The notes: generated by a model not told the origin, from the letters alone. 64,000 nt of DNA from Trametes villosa (GCA_002964805.2 PUDQ02000003.1:3286001-3350000), one strand, 5' to 3'; shown: positions 11,022 through 23,551, counted from the first letter of the stretch. Made by a program: numbers and translations.

Positions 11022-12518
11022 ATGCAAACACACGCGGCCCGGAAAGGCTCGGAGCCTGCCAACATCGACCACTCAGGCTACACCAGAAGTCACGCTCGAG
11101 CACTCCACACAATCGAGTGCCTTCGAGTGCGCATTTGCGAACTAGAGACGCAGAACTCCGAGCTACAGGCTGCTATACACGCTGCGGAGTACGGCGAGTC
11201 TCCCCGGGTGTCTCGGCCTCTCTCATGCGTGATTACAGGCACGCGGCCTACCTGGGTCCAGCGGCAGACGTCGACGGCGAGGACTCACCCGTTCTGGGTG
11301 GTCTCGATGAAGATGCGAAAGACAGACAACTCGGCTCAGGCCCGATAGCGTCTCACACTCTCCCTTCGGCCAAGCACGACCCCGGAAAACACGGGAACCT
11401 ACGATTCTTTTCCAAGCACGCGTTCAAGCCGTACCGTCCGAAGAACGATCTCAGCGGTCAGGCTTATTCGGGCGAGGGGGTCCCGATCTACCTTGAATCG
11501 CTTGACGGCAGTACCATGTCCGCGGATACTTACAACGAGCTGCGTGCATTACTTAAACAGATTTTCAACACCTTGAAGCGCCGCAAAATCGACCCGACCT
11601 CGTGGAGACGAGTTGGCGCAGAGGCGTTTCAGTATACCGCCGCACAAGTGTACGCAAGCTTCCCCGATGTCGGGGAATGTGCCGGCCACTGGAAACTGCA
11701 ATACCTCTGCACGCGAATGTTCCCCGACTTCAAGCGCGACCGCAGGCGCTCCGGTGACAAGGCTCAAAACTCCCAAGAGGCATCTACCGAGCTCACTGCA
11801 CATACGGGCAAGCGCTCTCGAGCTGCCGCCGCGCTGCCTGCAATGCCAGGCCCGACATCAGCCAAGCGAATGAAGTATGCAGAGGTTATAAAGCACGGTC
11901 GGACCCTTTGGTTTCCTCTTCTCATCCTGCAACATCACGCTGACGTCCCTCTCACAGTCCACTCTGACGTGAAAACACACTCGGCAAATGTCAAACCGCA
12001 TGCCGCCCAGTCTGAGCCTGCGGATGTCAGATCGGCTCGCGCCTCGTCCAGCATAGACCCGGCGGGTGGCCATGGATCCTCCCGGATTAACGCAACACCG
12101 TTGTGTGCTCCTCTCCAATCGAGGACCCTTGTCTCGTCCGGGTGGCCCGACATCGACAGCGGCCCCTTGAGTCTGTCAAAGTCACCGTTCAGCATCTCAG
12201 TACGTAGCACGCTACCCACCGCCCCTGCTCCGCTGCCTCCACCGCTGGGAGGTAGCCTCCTCAACGAGTCCGAGCCCGGCCTCGATGCTATCCCGCGCGC
12301 TCTTCAAGAGGCCGCGAGCACGTCCGGCTGTGCGGCAGGCTCAAGGAACGAACTCGACGAACATGTCACGAGCAGCCTTCAAAAGGACGCCGTCTTGGGT
12401 TCAAACGAGTCGGGCACGGTAAGTAGACAATATCATGTTCAATAGCATGCTAATACCAGTCTATCAGGGGCTCGGCAACAAGCCGGACATGAAAGGGAAG
12501 GGGAGGGCTAGTAGGTGA
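11022..12518 (+). CDS. Unknown 465-residue protein with N-terminal coiled coil
   Basis: Three exons, 11022-11188, 11239-12418 and 12468-12518, join through introns of 50 and 49 nt with matching phases (GTACGG..CAG and GTAAGT..CAG). Residues about 28-55 form a short heptad-like helix (TIECLRVRICELETQNSEL). A conserved-looking block at about residues 150-225 includes a YNELRALLKQIFNTLKRRK helix and the segment CAGHWKLQYLCTRMFPDFK, which is rich in basic and aromatic residues. The rest is Ser/Pro-rich and likely disordered, ending in GNKPDMKGKGRASR. A DNA- or chromatin-related role would be a guess; I do not recognise the family. The upstream open frame from 10739 starts at GTG in another frame and is not used. 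Confidence 0.6.
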
Positions 12519-12779
12519 AGCACGCAATGGCGAGGGGCGGGGGCGAAGAACAAGGAGATCATGAGGCAAGGAGAAGAAGGCGTATGCCCGGGCGGGAATG
12601 AGGGCGAGGGAGACGAGCTATGGGCACGGCCTGCGAAGAGGGTACAGCACGAGGAGGGCGGCTCACGAGGGCGGCGCGGGGTAGTAGAACGAGCGAAAAT
12701 GTACCGAGACCGCAGACGGCGCGCACTACCGTAACGAATCGGTTCTGCCCATATACGCGCACACGTCGAGGAAGCGGGA

Positions 12780-13640
12780 GATGCCGCGTCGCGGGGCGTA
12801 CGTGCATGGCGGCGCGGCGCAGCGTACGTGCGCGGTGAGGGGCAGATGCGCGGCGCGACGGAGCGAGGCGTACGTATGCAACGGGACGTACGTATGTGCG
12901 TGGCGTGTCGTAGGTGTAGGTGCGTGGCGCGGCGTGCCAGTGCGTGGCAGGCCGGACGTGCGCGGCGCGGCGCGGCGCGGCGTACGTGCGCGGGGAGGCG
13001 CAGATACGCGGCGGGGTTGGGCGGGGCGTACGTATGCAACGAGACGTACGTGTGCAACGGGAGATACGAATGTGCGTGGCGGGTCGTAGTAGGTGTAGGT
13101 GCGTGGCGCGGCGTGCCAGTGCGTGGCGAGCCGGACATGCGTGCCAGTGGCGCGGCTCGGGGTACGTGCGCGATGAACCGTGAGGCGCAGAAACGCGGCT
13201 GGGCGTACTGGGTGCATGGCGCGGCGGAGGGGCAGGGCGGGGCGTAGGCAAGTCACGAGGTGTAGGCGCGTGGTGGAGCGTAGGTGCGTGGGGTGGCAGA
13301 TATGCGCAGTGGGGCGTACGTGCGCGATGGGGCGTACGTGCGTGGCGGGTCGTAGGTGTAGGTGCGTGGCGCGGCGGCATGTACGTGCGCGACAAGGCGT
13401 CCGTGCGCGCCGCGGGGTGCACGCGCGGTGAGGCGTAGATACGCGGCGGGATGTAATGGGTGCGGAGCGCGGCGGAGGGGCGCGGCGGGGCGTAGGTAGG
13501 TGACGGGGAATGCCATTGCGTGGCAGGGAGTGCCAGTGCATGGCGCCGGTGTCAGCGCGTGGCGGGGCGTAGGTGGGTGGGGCGGCCTCGTACTGGGCGC
13601 GCGGCGAGGCGTAGTTGCGCGTCGCGGAGAGTCTTATGGG
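12780..13640. repeat. Degenerate GC-rich minisatellite
   Basis: Words such as GTGCGTGGCGCGGCG, GGCGTACGTGCG and GTCGTAGGTGTAGGTGCGTGG recur in variable order throughout. One larger unit (GTCGTAGGTGTAGGTGCGTGG... to a GCGTGCCAGTGCGTGGC ending) can be seen at about 12908-12950 and again at 13084-13125. Minus-strand frames give long Arg/His/Pro/Thr-rich translations that are a by-product of the repeat. No gene is supported. Confidence 0.75.
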
Positions 13641-13872
13641 GAAGGGGGGCATGGCAGGGCGGACAGCCAACAGGCAAGGGGTGATCTGGCAATATCTGCC
13701 AAGCTGTTCCGCAAGTCACATATTCTAGCTGATCTTTGATACTGTATGCAGTCCGAGGTACTACGCACCTCCCTCGTCGCCCTCGTCGCCGTCCGTGCTC
13801 ACCGCTACGCGCGTCCCTCACCTTTTATCCTCCCTTAGCATTGCGTCGGCATTCGCTACTTCTCCTGCTCGC

Positions 13873-16800
13873 CTACATGGTTTTGTATGACTTCTTCCGT
13901 TTCTGTTGGCGCTCCGGTGACGGCCCTCGGATGCGTTTGGTGGGTTCGGTATTCCCTATCATTCCGCATTGTTAGCCATCAGAGCTCGTGCCAGGTCCGC
14001 GGATATTACTCACCGGATGAAGCTGGTGCCTTTGTGCCGCACGCGGGAGGGCGGTCTGGGCGGAGTAGGTGTGCACTCGACGCCACGTTCGCGCTTCCGA
14101 GACTCTCAGATATATCTGCCATGAGTTCTTGGAACTCCTGGATATCCGTCGACGCTTCGAGGACGAGGCCTTCCACCCTAAGCGTGACTGCGAGGCCATG
14201 AAGGACCGGAAGAACCTGCTTGATATCGTGGTTCACTTGCTGACGGAGCTGGTGTGTCACTGCCTCACGGCTAAGTACTGAGGTCGAGCTTGAGGTCCCT
14301 GCTCGTGCAGACTGTAAAGGTGTAAGGTCACAATCAAGCGGTAGGTACTATGTAGCGACGCCGTCAATCACTCACTTGTGTGCCAGGCGCTGCGCTGCTC
14401 AGGTTCTCGGATGATATGTCGCCCGGCTGGGGTGCGACCTGGCTCCCATTTTCAGAGTCTGTCTCTACTGTAGCATTGCGTCCGGGCGGAACAGAGTCAG
14501 CATCATATAGGAGTTATAAGAACCTGCCACTCACCGTCGCCGCCATCATCAGTTTGGTCACCACCACTGAATCCATCTTTGGCCGCCTCTAGCAGCTGCA
14601 GCTCGTTCTCGAGAGATGCCGCGCTATCAGATACAGATGGCGGGGGGAGGAAGACGGCGGACTGTACGAGTGGCGGGAGGGTGAGCCGGGGTTCGGAGGG
14701 AGATGTGCGGGTACCGGGCGCCGCCTGAGGGGACGCCTGAGCACTTGCGTCTGGCGAGGTAACACCTAGGGGTGCCGTCGTGACGCTGCGTTCATAGTGT
14801 ATCCCGTACCAGAGTTGGTTCTGGGCATCTATGCGCTTGGCTTCTTCACAAGACTGAGGCGAAGGGAAATTGCTTATGATGTAGCCCGAGGTCGCCCAGG
14901 AGCTAATGACCATGCGGAACGCGCGCAGGTGTTTGCAAGCTCCCCCGCGACTACGCCAGTCAGGACAGGAGCACGTTGCAACTCCAGAGGGGTGGAAGGT
15001 GAGTTTATAGCGAATGGGAGGGGCCTGTGCGACGGACGGAGGTGGGATAGCCGTCGACGTACACTCGGCCCACAACTCATAAGAGACTTGGGCGTAAACG
15101 GGGCGAAGGAGTCCTCGGCGCAGGATTGCTTCTGCCTCCGTGTCCCGGCGCGCGTCGGGCTGGAAGTAGAACCATGGCCTCTCCAGAGGTGCCTGTGCAG
15201 TGTCCTTCGCCGCGCGCTGAGAACTCGACTGAGTTGCCGATGAGACGAGAAGGTCTTGTCCTCCTGCGGCGGCCCGGAAGCGTTCAACCTTCCATCTCCT
15301 GAACCCAAGCAGCATGCGATGACGGGCGTATACACGGGGCAGTATGTTGACGGCAAGATGGAAGAGAAGAATGTCGAAGCGCAGGCGGGCTCCAGAGTGC
15401 TGCCACTGACGGAGATGGTTCCTTTTGAGGCTGCCGTTGAACGCTTCTAGATGGTTAGTGGTTGGAAGGACATCCTCTACCGCGCAGCCCATACGTTCTG
15501 CGGCAACCTGCCGCCCCTTTTTGGACCAGCCCGTCCACATCGCCACAGGCATCCACATCGAGCGCAGGTAGGCGATGTACGACAGACCGGCCTGACTAGC
15601 CTTCTGGCCTGCGGTATCAGCAGCAAGCGCACACAGGGTCTCCTCCTCGTTGGCGAGGAGCGCAGTCGCAGCCGCGTGGGATACTGTCTGCAGCAGTCTG
15701 AAGCCGAAGCCTGTTAGGGATACTCGATCACTGCATGATGGTGCTTAAGTACTTACGTTTCTTCAAGGTTCTGGGCACGGCTCTCCAGGTAAGACTTCCA
15801 GTGTGCAAGTTGCTTTCCGAACAGCGTGTTACGCTTATTCTTCCAGCACTGTCGGACATGAAACTTGCAGAGGAGCAGGATGATGTCGGGCCAGATGCGC
15901 AGGAGTGCGCCGCGCTCCTTGGTGTCGGTGTCGGTCATTGCGACGAAGGGCTCGAATGAGTGTTTCGCCTCGTCCAGAGTGCAGCCCATCCAGGTCTTCC
16001 ACTCTCCGAGCAGCTCAGTGAGTACAGCAGTGTCGTAGCCAGCATGAGTCGCGCGATTCCCAGAAGGTGCAGAAAAGAGGAACATCGCCACGGGGACTCC
16101 GTGGTGGGCCTCGTCGACCCCCATGGCTATCCAGAGGAGGAGTCTTGATGTGCAAACGCCAAAGGTCCCGTCCAAGACAAGCTGCTGCCGATGGACGTAC
16201 TTCCAGGCCGCGGTGCGCATTTCGGGTGTGGCGATGCAGATCTTCACGCGCTCGTTCTGCTCCGCCCGGGCGGCGTAGTGGAAGACAGACTCGGCGATGT
16301 CGCGCTTGTAATGCGGACTCTTCGGGTCAAGCCAGTTGTCAACATTGTATTCGGGGAGTATAGACACGTCGATGCCGTAGTCTGCGCGATAGTGCTGCCT
16401 GTAGAGCCGGCTGAAGTCGCTTGTCTGGAGTTCGTAGCGCGCATTCTGTAGCATGGGATCGGCTTCGCGCTGACCGCGATAGAGTTGCCGCGTAAACATC
16501 TCCATATTCTTGTTACGAATTTGAGCCACACTGTATACCATAGAAAATCATTGTTAGCGATCCTTGATATACTCATGCATAGAATATATATCACGTACTC
16601 CGCGCCTGAACGGAGCTGTAGCAGCGCAATCTCCACGACGTGTGGATGCAACGGAACCGCGGGGAAACGGACGAGCATGGACTCCTCGCAGGCCTTGTTG
16701 TGCTCGAAATACCCCATAACACGGATGATCTCGCCTGACCCTTCGACGAAGGTAACCTCAGCGTGCGCAAGGCAGCCCGTGTACTCGTACGGCGCCCGAC

Positions 16801-17375
16801 GGGTCCATTCTGCAGCGTCCGGCTGCGCTTCTGCTTGCGGTTTCTTCGCCTTACCCCTCTGTCGTGCTTGGGTGTCATAGCCACAGGCGCTTACAAGGGG
16901 AACACCATGCATTACTGATGTGAGACAGCGCAAGTATGGGCACAAGTGTATCTACCATTGGTAGAGGACGCGGCGTGCGTGAGTGCGCGTCCCCTTGCGG
17001 TACCACCTATCCCCCCATGCTACACTCCATCGGCTCTCCAGCTGCCCTAGGGACGCACTGTCGAGCTTCTCCCTCGCGAGAAGGTCGGTCGCTTGTTTCT
17101 GAGTGCTCGGCGTGTAAGCGACCTTGAGCATCTTGCCGTCGGCGTCCAGCTGCTGGATATCCCGCAGTTGTTGATCACTGCAGTAAAGCTGTTTGGTGTT
17201 GCACTACCAGGGTACGTCAGTACTATCGTGACCGTGCCGCAACCATTGAACTCACCTTGACATCAAGCCTGCGATCGTCCCAGACTACGCCAGCATGTGC
17301 AGCCCCGGTTGCAGGGGCGTTAGCGCGGGCTGCCTGGAAAGTGTTGGGAGGGACCGTCGGAGGGCCGACATTGAC
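13873..17375 (-). CDS. MULE-type (Mutator-like) transposase, apparently intact
   Basis: Eight exons join in phase: 17375-17256, 17203-16956, 16889-16599, 16530-15757, 15697-14535, 14467-14376, 14311-14014 and 13955-13873, giving at least 1022 residues. At least one short 5' exon is missing from this model; a 24-nt exon near 17490-17515 fits the phase. The N-terminal part has a Cys/His-containing domain (VLYQCACGYDTQ and YFEHNKACEES). The DDE core has Asp in LVLDGTFGVC (about residue 340), Asp in VAMTDTDTKE (about 420) and Glu in NHLEAFNG (about 562). A SWIM zinc finger (CSCPDW.....ACKHL) lies at about 720-734. Transposases of this group cut and paste Mutator-type elements from long TIRs. I found no frameshift or in-frame stop. 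The TIRs of this copy were not identified. Confidence 0.8.
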
Positions 17376-19540
17376 CTGGAATGAGGAATTAGCATGGACG
17401 TCTTAGGTGTCGGATGAAGAGGCTGACAGCGATAGGAATACTCGAGGTTTCCGTGGTGCGAGGGCCCTCCGGCTCACACAGGTGAAGGCCCTTGGGCATG
17501 GCTGTGCGCGAAAGTCAACGAAGGGCTGCTGGTATGTGTAGGCTGAGTTTGCAGCGAAAGCGAGGGTAGGCGGGTATGAGCGGGAGCGGGATACAGCAGT
17601 CCGGGGACTTACGCAGTGACGATCGGCAGGGTGGGCCCCTGCAGCAGAGGCCTCGCCCTCCCTCGGGCTTCACGGAGGCATGACGAGCCACCGCATGTCC
17701 GTGACGAGGAGCCTGCTGAGAGAGATGATCAGCAATGAATCAAACTGGACACCTTGCTCACCAAAACATGCTGGCGTTGTCCTCTTACAGGCCGTCTTCG
17801 AGCATAGCTTGTGCTGCGAAGTTGTGGGGATGGTCCGCGTGTTGTGGCCGTCTGCAAGAATGGTCAGGTCGCTGCGAAGAAAACACGCCCGGACTTACCT
17901 GGTTGCGTGAATGTCTCATGTGCGTGCCCCTCGGCTCGACACGCGGCTGAACACCTCTGAGCATGACTTGCTCATGTCCGTATGAAGACACTCAGGCCGC
18001 GCGCACCGGGCGGATGCAGGGGACACGACGTGTTGTCGACGACGCAAATGAAGCTACGGGCATCGTGGAGAGACCATGGGGCTAGGTGCTCCAGGCGGGC
18101 GCGGCGCGACAACCTACCGCCGACGCTACAAACAGCCATTTGTCTGCTCCTCCCGACGAGGAGGAGTTGCGCCGCGTGGGCGTACTGCAGCGCGGCGGCG
18201 AGAAGGCGCGGCGAGCGGGGGCGTGTACACACCTCATGCGGATCCTCCCTCTTCCAGGAGGGCAGTGGAGCGCGAGGTTGATGTTCTCGAACTCGGGATA
18301 AGTGGTTATCATTGACAGCGAAGTGTAGTTAAGTATGTGCCACAAGACAGACGGCGGGGACAAGTCAAGAGCGGGGGTCGTCCGAGGGAGGCAATGGGGG
18401 CGGGCAGAAGCAGGCTGGCGCTGGCAGGGCGCGCTCCCACGCCCATTCCACCAGAAGGCGCCGATCTCCCCGAGTGCTCCTGTCAAAGTCCTCCCTTCCG
18501 ACCACTTTCAGACGACCTCTGACAGCGTCCCGATATCAATCTGTGACGCCATAGTCTGAGACGGCCGACCAGCCTTGGTCACTGGTCAGATCTAATCTTA
18601 TCTATACGGCTCCATTTAGGACAACACCCGCGGTGCGTCGCCTCTTGGCGTGCAACGATGGCCTTCATCCCCTCCTCCTGGCCCCAATCCTCGCCCTTGA
18701 GCACCTGTTCGACGATAGGACGTCAAAAACGGGCGGCGGAACCGGAATAGCACTCAGACGAGCCAGCCAGTTACGGTAACGCCCAGCTACTTCAAAAAAG
18801 TGCGGAGCGACCATGTCGATGAGAAAGGGGATCTCTGTGCTGAGCACGCGAAGCGAGTCCCCGTTCGTGTTCTCGGAAACGTTAGGTGCAGGACCGGCCA
18901 AGGCCTCCCTTCTTGGAAGCGCGTGTTCACCCAAGGTGCGTAGTCAGTCACGCCGGCATCGTGATTGCTATTCTAACCTTCGGATGCCGGACCCCGTGGT
19001 AGCAGTTGATGCAGAGAGTCAGAGACCGGCGCAGAGGAACCAGCGCAGAGTACCCAGCGCAGAGGAGGTGCAAGCAGCAGCCTCCGAGGGCGGTCGCCAA
19101 TGCTAAAATGCACAAGTAAGGTTGCATCAGTGCACATAGGTATGCCTCTACCCCGGTACCCTCCCGAATATCAAACTAGCCCGGACTACGTGTCCCAGAC
19201 CCCGGAGTTTGTCAGTTGTTCGGGTCGCTTGAAGCGCAGCGTACACTACGCGGCCCGGACTTTCGAGCAGCTCATCCGAGGTATCTTTTGTTCGTGATTA
19301 CGACGGCGCAGTGGATGCAGGAAACTTGTTGACGCGGTCTCCAGACTATGGTGCAGCGTTCTCTGATCACATCTGCTAGGAGACACCGTTGCGAATATAA
19401 CTAAATTTTACGTTTATATAGGTCTTAATGCCGCGGGACGAGGGATCTCCACCGCGGTCTTCTGGCTGTACAATGTCACCACCCGACCACATCCGTGGGT
19501 CTCTCTCTGCCTCGCGCCCCTGCTTGCTCGAAGTCTCTGC
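17376..19540. other. Mostly anonymous; possible decayed LRR fragments
   Basis: The part next to 17376 probably holds the first exon(s) of the MULE gene. Minus-strand frames at 18082-18486 and 18665-18934 contain segments such as LSMITTYPEFENINLAL that look like the LRR tail of an F-box protein, but they do not join into a gene. Nothing else is supported. Confidence 0.3.
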
Positions 19541-20447
19541 TACCATTCTCCTAAGGCGACCTCGGTAACCCTAGACCTACTCCTCCCGCACACCTGCCGC
19601 TTCCGCATTCTCGTGGTGCGGGTACCGAGCGGCCGCTTAGACAAGGGGTACTGATCGAAACGGTGACGCCCGCTCTTCAACGCGGGCATATCAGAGCTCG
19701 AGCGGCTCGATCTCCTCTCGGTCCACACCGACGGAGTCCGCGAACGCGGCTTATCGGAAGTGGTGGCGGACTACCCGCTGTGTCGGTCCAAGCTGCCTCG
19801 TCTGCGTTGGCTCGCCTTTGGGCTCGTGGTCCTACCTGCCGCGCAGGACTTCTGGCGCGGGCTGCAAGGGCTGACGTTGTACGACTACCTCGGGCCCGAC
19901 GCGTGCCCTCCTCCCGCAAACTCGTACCGGAGCGACTCCGACTTTGACAATGTAAGTGCTGCCTATCCAGAGCCGCGGTGTTTCGCCACGTTTGGGCGAT
20001 TGTGTCCCGGCCGCCGACCCGGAGCCGGAGGATCATGATGTGCTCTTCGAGGGCGCGTGCACAACGCTCCGCAATGACGGCGAGGATACCTCGAAAGTGC
20101 CTATTGGATGGGCTCCGGTAAATATGCACGTCATGGCGCGCTGTGAAGCTGTACTGACCTTTTTGTAGACCGAGTTACGCCTGTTGGACGTGCTCATATT
20201 CCCCCCGGACGAGATGCCCGCGGTCACGGCGGACGGCGACTACACCTCTCTGCGGGTCTTGCGAGAATGCCGGGCGCTCTCCATCAGCCCGCACATCGCA
20301 TTCGCAATGGCGCTGCGCACGGTTGGTGCGGCGTACTTCCCGCCGCCGGAGGTAGATCTCCTGGGGGTCGAGGAGGAGTGCATCGGCATTCGCGACCAGT
20401 GGAACGCTGCTGTGCCTAGTCGGTCTGTGCTAGAGGTCTACGGGTAG
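19540..20447 (+). pseudogene. LRR-type (F-box-like) gene remnant
   Basis: Leucine-rich segments SVTLDLLLPHTCRFRILVV (about 19560), ISELERLDLLSVHTDGV (about 19686) and LPRLRWLAFGLVVLP (about 19793) lie in one frame. Two in-frame TGA codons separate the first two. Downstream, an exon ending at 19951 with a GTAAGT donor can join exons at about 20035-20116 and 20169-20447, finishing in PSRSVLEVYG. The TGA codons could lie in an unrecognised intron (a GTACCG donor and CATATCAG acceptor bracket them), so the gene may be intact. No F-box is visible at the 5' end. The style matches other basidiomycete F-box/LRR genes. Confidence 0.35.
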
Positions 20448-21099
20448 TATGTCGACTCATGTTCGAGGTATACCAGGGATTTCTAAGATAGTTAGGCTTG
20501 AGCTTGAGCTTGAGGCATGCTTCAAGTTCAAGGAGGAGGCGATGCTCGGTACCCCCTACCCATCACCGCCAGATCGCATCGTGCGCAATGCAGCGCGGGC
20601 GCTTATGCAGGCGTTGTCAGTACTGTCGTAACTCTGAGTCTGAGACTGCTGCATGGTATGAAAGGTCAAGCTTAAGGTCGAGGAATTACCTATACAGATA
20701 CACGGCATGCTGAAATATACGAGGAGGAGTATTCTTAATAGCGCGTAGCGTAGCTTCTTCATGCTTTTAGACCTGCACCGACCACGCGCCTTCACCGTAA
20801 CGTTTGTGGCTTTCCTATGCCACCATGATCTATGCCGGTCTCTCATGTCTGCAGGCATCTGCCACTAGTAAACATCTCGCTAACACTACATTCCAATCTG
20901 TGGTACGCTGCGGGCTACGCTGTTGCGATTGAGAGTCGAAGCGCTTTAACCTCCGAGCTGTACATGTGTGCGACGCGGTTGCTATTACCCAAGCCCTGGC
21001 TTTTTCGGATCTCACGCAACCCCATCATGACCGTCGGACATCTTCCGCATTTTATGCTGCTTCGCTTTGCTTGAATTCAAAGACCAGCGTGTACAAGAA
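20448..21099. other. Intergenic, no supported gene
   Basis: No coherent reading frame, repeat or RNA gene was seen between the LRR remnant and the MITE. Confidence 0.5.
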
Positions 21100-21101
21100 T
21101 A

Positions 21102-21394
21102 GGGGTGCTCAATTCTCGCCGTTCGTTCACTGGTTCGGGCGCCTCGTTAGACGCCCTCCCGCCGCTAGCTCGGGGGTCGGCTGGAACGGTAGCCTGTACA
21201 CCGTCAAACATCTTCAGATGGATTCTGAGCAGCTCTGCTTTCTGGACATATAATATACTATGTGATTTCCTGTGGAAGCTCGCGGTGGTTCATGTTGCGA
21301 TGAGACGGGGTGGAGGAGGGTGGAGGACGCGCGGCTGGTATAGCGCCCAATAAGCGCCCGAACGGGTGAACGAACGGCGGGAATTGAGCACCCC
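21102..21394. mobile_element. 293-b MITE with TA target duplication (Tc1/mariner-like)
   Basis: Terminal inverted repeats of about 41 bp begin GGGGTGCTCAATTC at 21102 and end in the complement at 21394, with only three mismatches. They are flanked by TA at 21100-21101 and 21395-21396, the target-site duplication of Tc1/mariner-type elements. There is no coding capacity. It ends 126 bp before the homoserine dehydrogenase start codon, so it sits in or next to that promoter. Confidence 0.85.
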
Positions 21395-21427
21395 TAATGG
21401 TGCAACGAAGACGACTGATCTGGGGCA

Positions 21428-21435
21428 GATAAATA
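21428..21435 (+). promoter_or_regulatory. TATA-like box of homoserine dehydrogenase
   Basis: GATAAATA lies 86 nt upstream of the start codon at 21521, just inside the edge of unique sequence next to the MITE. A pyrimidine-rich stretch follows before the ATG, as is common in fungal promoters. Confidence 0.4.
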
Positions 21436-21520
21436 ACCTGGGCATGACTCGAGTGCCGTACCCCGCTCGCTGCACCCTTCTCCGCTTCCTCTTCAGTCTG
21501 CTTCCTCTTCAGCAACGACC

Positions 21521-22803
21521 ATGGCCACCATCGCTTCGACAGCCAAAACCTTTCGTGTCGCTGTAGTCGGCGTCGGGCTGGTCGGCGGCGAGTTCATCAA
21601 GCAGCTGCTCGCGTTCCCCGCACCCAGCCCCTTCCGTCTCGTCTCGCTCTCGTCCTCCAAGTCCACCTTGTACCACCCTGATGGCCTCTCCGTCTCCGCC
21701 ACGAGCTGGAAGGACGAACTCGCGGGGTCCGGGAGGAAGCCCGACCTGCAGGAGCTGCTGCGCGAGCTCGCAGCGTTGGTGAAGCCGGGGCAGGAGGTGG
21801 TCCTGATCGACAATACGTCCTCGAACGACGTCGCCGCGCTCTACCCGCAGTTCCTCAAGTTCGGCGTGAACGTAATCACCCCGAACAAGAAGGCTTTCTC
21901 GGCCGAGCTGTCTCTGTACGAGCAGATCCTCGCCGCGAGCCTGGATAGCGGCGCGCGGTTCCTGAACGAAGCTACTGTCGGGGCGGGGCTGCCGATCATA
22001 TCTACGCTGAAGGACCTGGTGGCGACGGGCGACAAGGTGCGTAGTATGCTCTGTTGGTGTCTGCGAGGAGGTGCCAATACAACGGCTTGCTGCAGGTGCT
22101 CAAAATCGAGGGCGTGTTCTCGGGCACCATGAGCTACATCTTCAACGAGTTCTCCACCGGCAAACCAGGCGGGCCAAGCTTCTCCTCCGTCGTGAGCATC
22201 GCCCGCGAAAAGGGCTACACGGTACGTGCATGCAACAGCGACCATCTCGACGTACTCAATCGCGCCGTAGGAGCCGCACCCCGCGGACGACCTCAACGGC
22301 GCCGACGTCGCGCGGAAGCTCACGATCCTCTCGCGGTTCATCCCCTCCCTGCGCGCCGCGCTCCCGAACGGGTACCAGTCCGTCAGCACGAAGTCGCTCG
22401 TCCCCTCCGAGCTCGAGAGCATCGAGTCCGGCGACGAGTTCATCCGGCGTCTGCCGGAATTCGACGAGCACTTTGACAAGATGCGTACGGAGGCCGCGGA
22501 GGCGGGCATGGTCCTGCGGTTTGCCGGCGTGGTCGACGTCCAGGCGGGTGTCATCAAGGCGGACTTGGAGAAGTACGTTGTCGTTGTGTCTGGCGGGGGT
22601 TCGCGCGACTGTGCACTGTGCTGATGGCGAGACGCAGGTACCCAGTCAGCCACCCGTTCTCGACGGCGCTTGGGGGCTCCGACAACATCATCATGTTCCA
22701 TACCGAACGGTATGGCGCGCGGCCGCTGGTCGTGCAGGGTGCCGGCGCGGGCGCAGCGGTGACCGCGATGGGCGTCTTGAGCGATCTCTTGAAGCTGGTG
22801 TAG
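21521..22803 (+). CDS. HOM6: Homoserine dehydrogenase
   Basis: Four exons, 21521-22036, 22096-22221, 22271-22572 and 22638-22803, encode 369 residues (yeast Hom6 has 359). The enzyme reduces aspartate semialdehyde to homoserine with NAD(P)H, the branch point to threonine, isoleucine and methionine, in the cytosol. The Rossmann motif GVGLVG is at residues 17-22. FLNEATVGAGLPII marks the start of the catalytic domain, followed by GVFSGTMSYIFNEFS and the C-terminal HPFSTALGGSDNII. It is the monofunctional fungal form: no ACT or aspartokinase domain is present. All introns are 49-65 nt with standard ends. A large antisense frame over the locus is a shadow. A MITE lies immediately upstream. Confidence 0.95.
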
Positions 22804-23491
22804 GGGGCCCGGGCGGGACGAAGTCAAAATCAAGTGTATCTCTAGGTGTGTCTCCTTTGCGTGTTCATCTGCGAGCAGGCTCACTGGAACTTCGAGTTTC
22901 AGCAGTACATAGCAATCGACGTGCGCAAAGCGCACAGCTGTCAGCGTTCGCTCACATTCGCAACATTCGCTTTCTCGGCGAACCGGGTTCTGGTATATCG
23001 GCTTGCAAGCACGATCGCTCGATGCTCGCCAAGCCAAGTGAACTATGGTCTCCACTCACCCTCGGCAGGCGGACACGAGCTCCAGGAAGATGCCGTTTGC
23101 GGGCAACGTGCGATCACCCGCTGACCAACTCTCGGCCGCAGGCATATCACCGCCCTTCACTGCGCCCACGGGCCAGCTTTCCTCCTAGGCTTCACTGCGA
23201 GATGTCAAAGCAGCCTATGATCACTTCCACAGGAAGAGCCGTCGGCGGGAGGTCGGCCGCATCGGCAGATTAGGGCACGTCGCTGCTGTCGCTGCCGGTA
23301 AGCATTTAGACTTCCCTGCCACTATGTACGGTTCGTGTCATTGCATATACCCTGCATGGGCGTATTACCTCTGGTGCGCGCTGCTATATAGGCGGGCGCA
23401 CGGAAGACAGATGCGCTAGAACGCACTTGCGCTCTCTCGGTGCCCTCACGCTCCTCAATAGACCTAACCATCTTAATATCTATGTTCGTGA
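22804..23491. other. Intergenic, no supported gene
   Basis: This contains the 3' flank of homoserine dehydrogenase and the upstream region of the first DUF6535 gene. Small open frames here have no recognisable product. Confidence 0.5.
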
Positions 23492-23551
23492 GTGATCCTG
23501 CGATTGGAGTCTGTCGCGGATAGCTCACAATTCTTCATCCAGCAGGACGAG

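Noticed and set aside
12464..13670. Three minus-strand open frames of 220-310 codons
   Set aside because: All three frames are open at once over a degenerate satellite and give Arg/His/Pro/Thr-rich text, a hallmark of repeat by-products.
21841..23055. 404-codon minus-strand frame
   Set aside because: Antisense to homoserine dehydrogenase, whose four exons and motifs are unambiguous.
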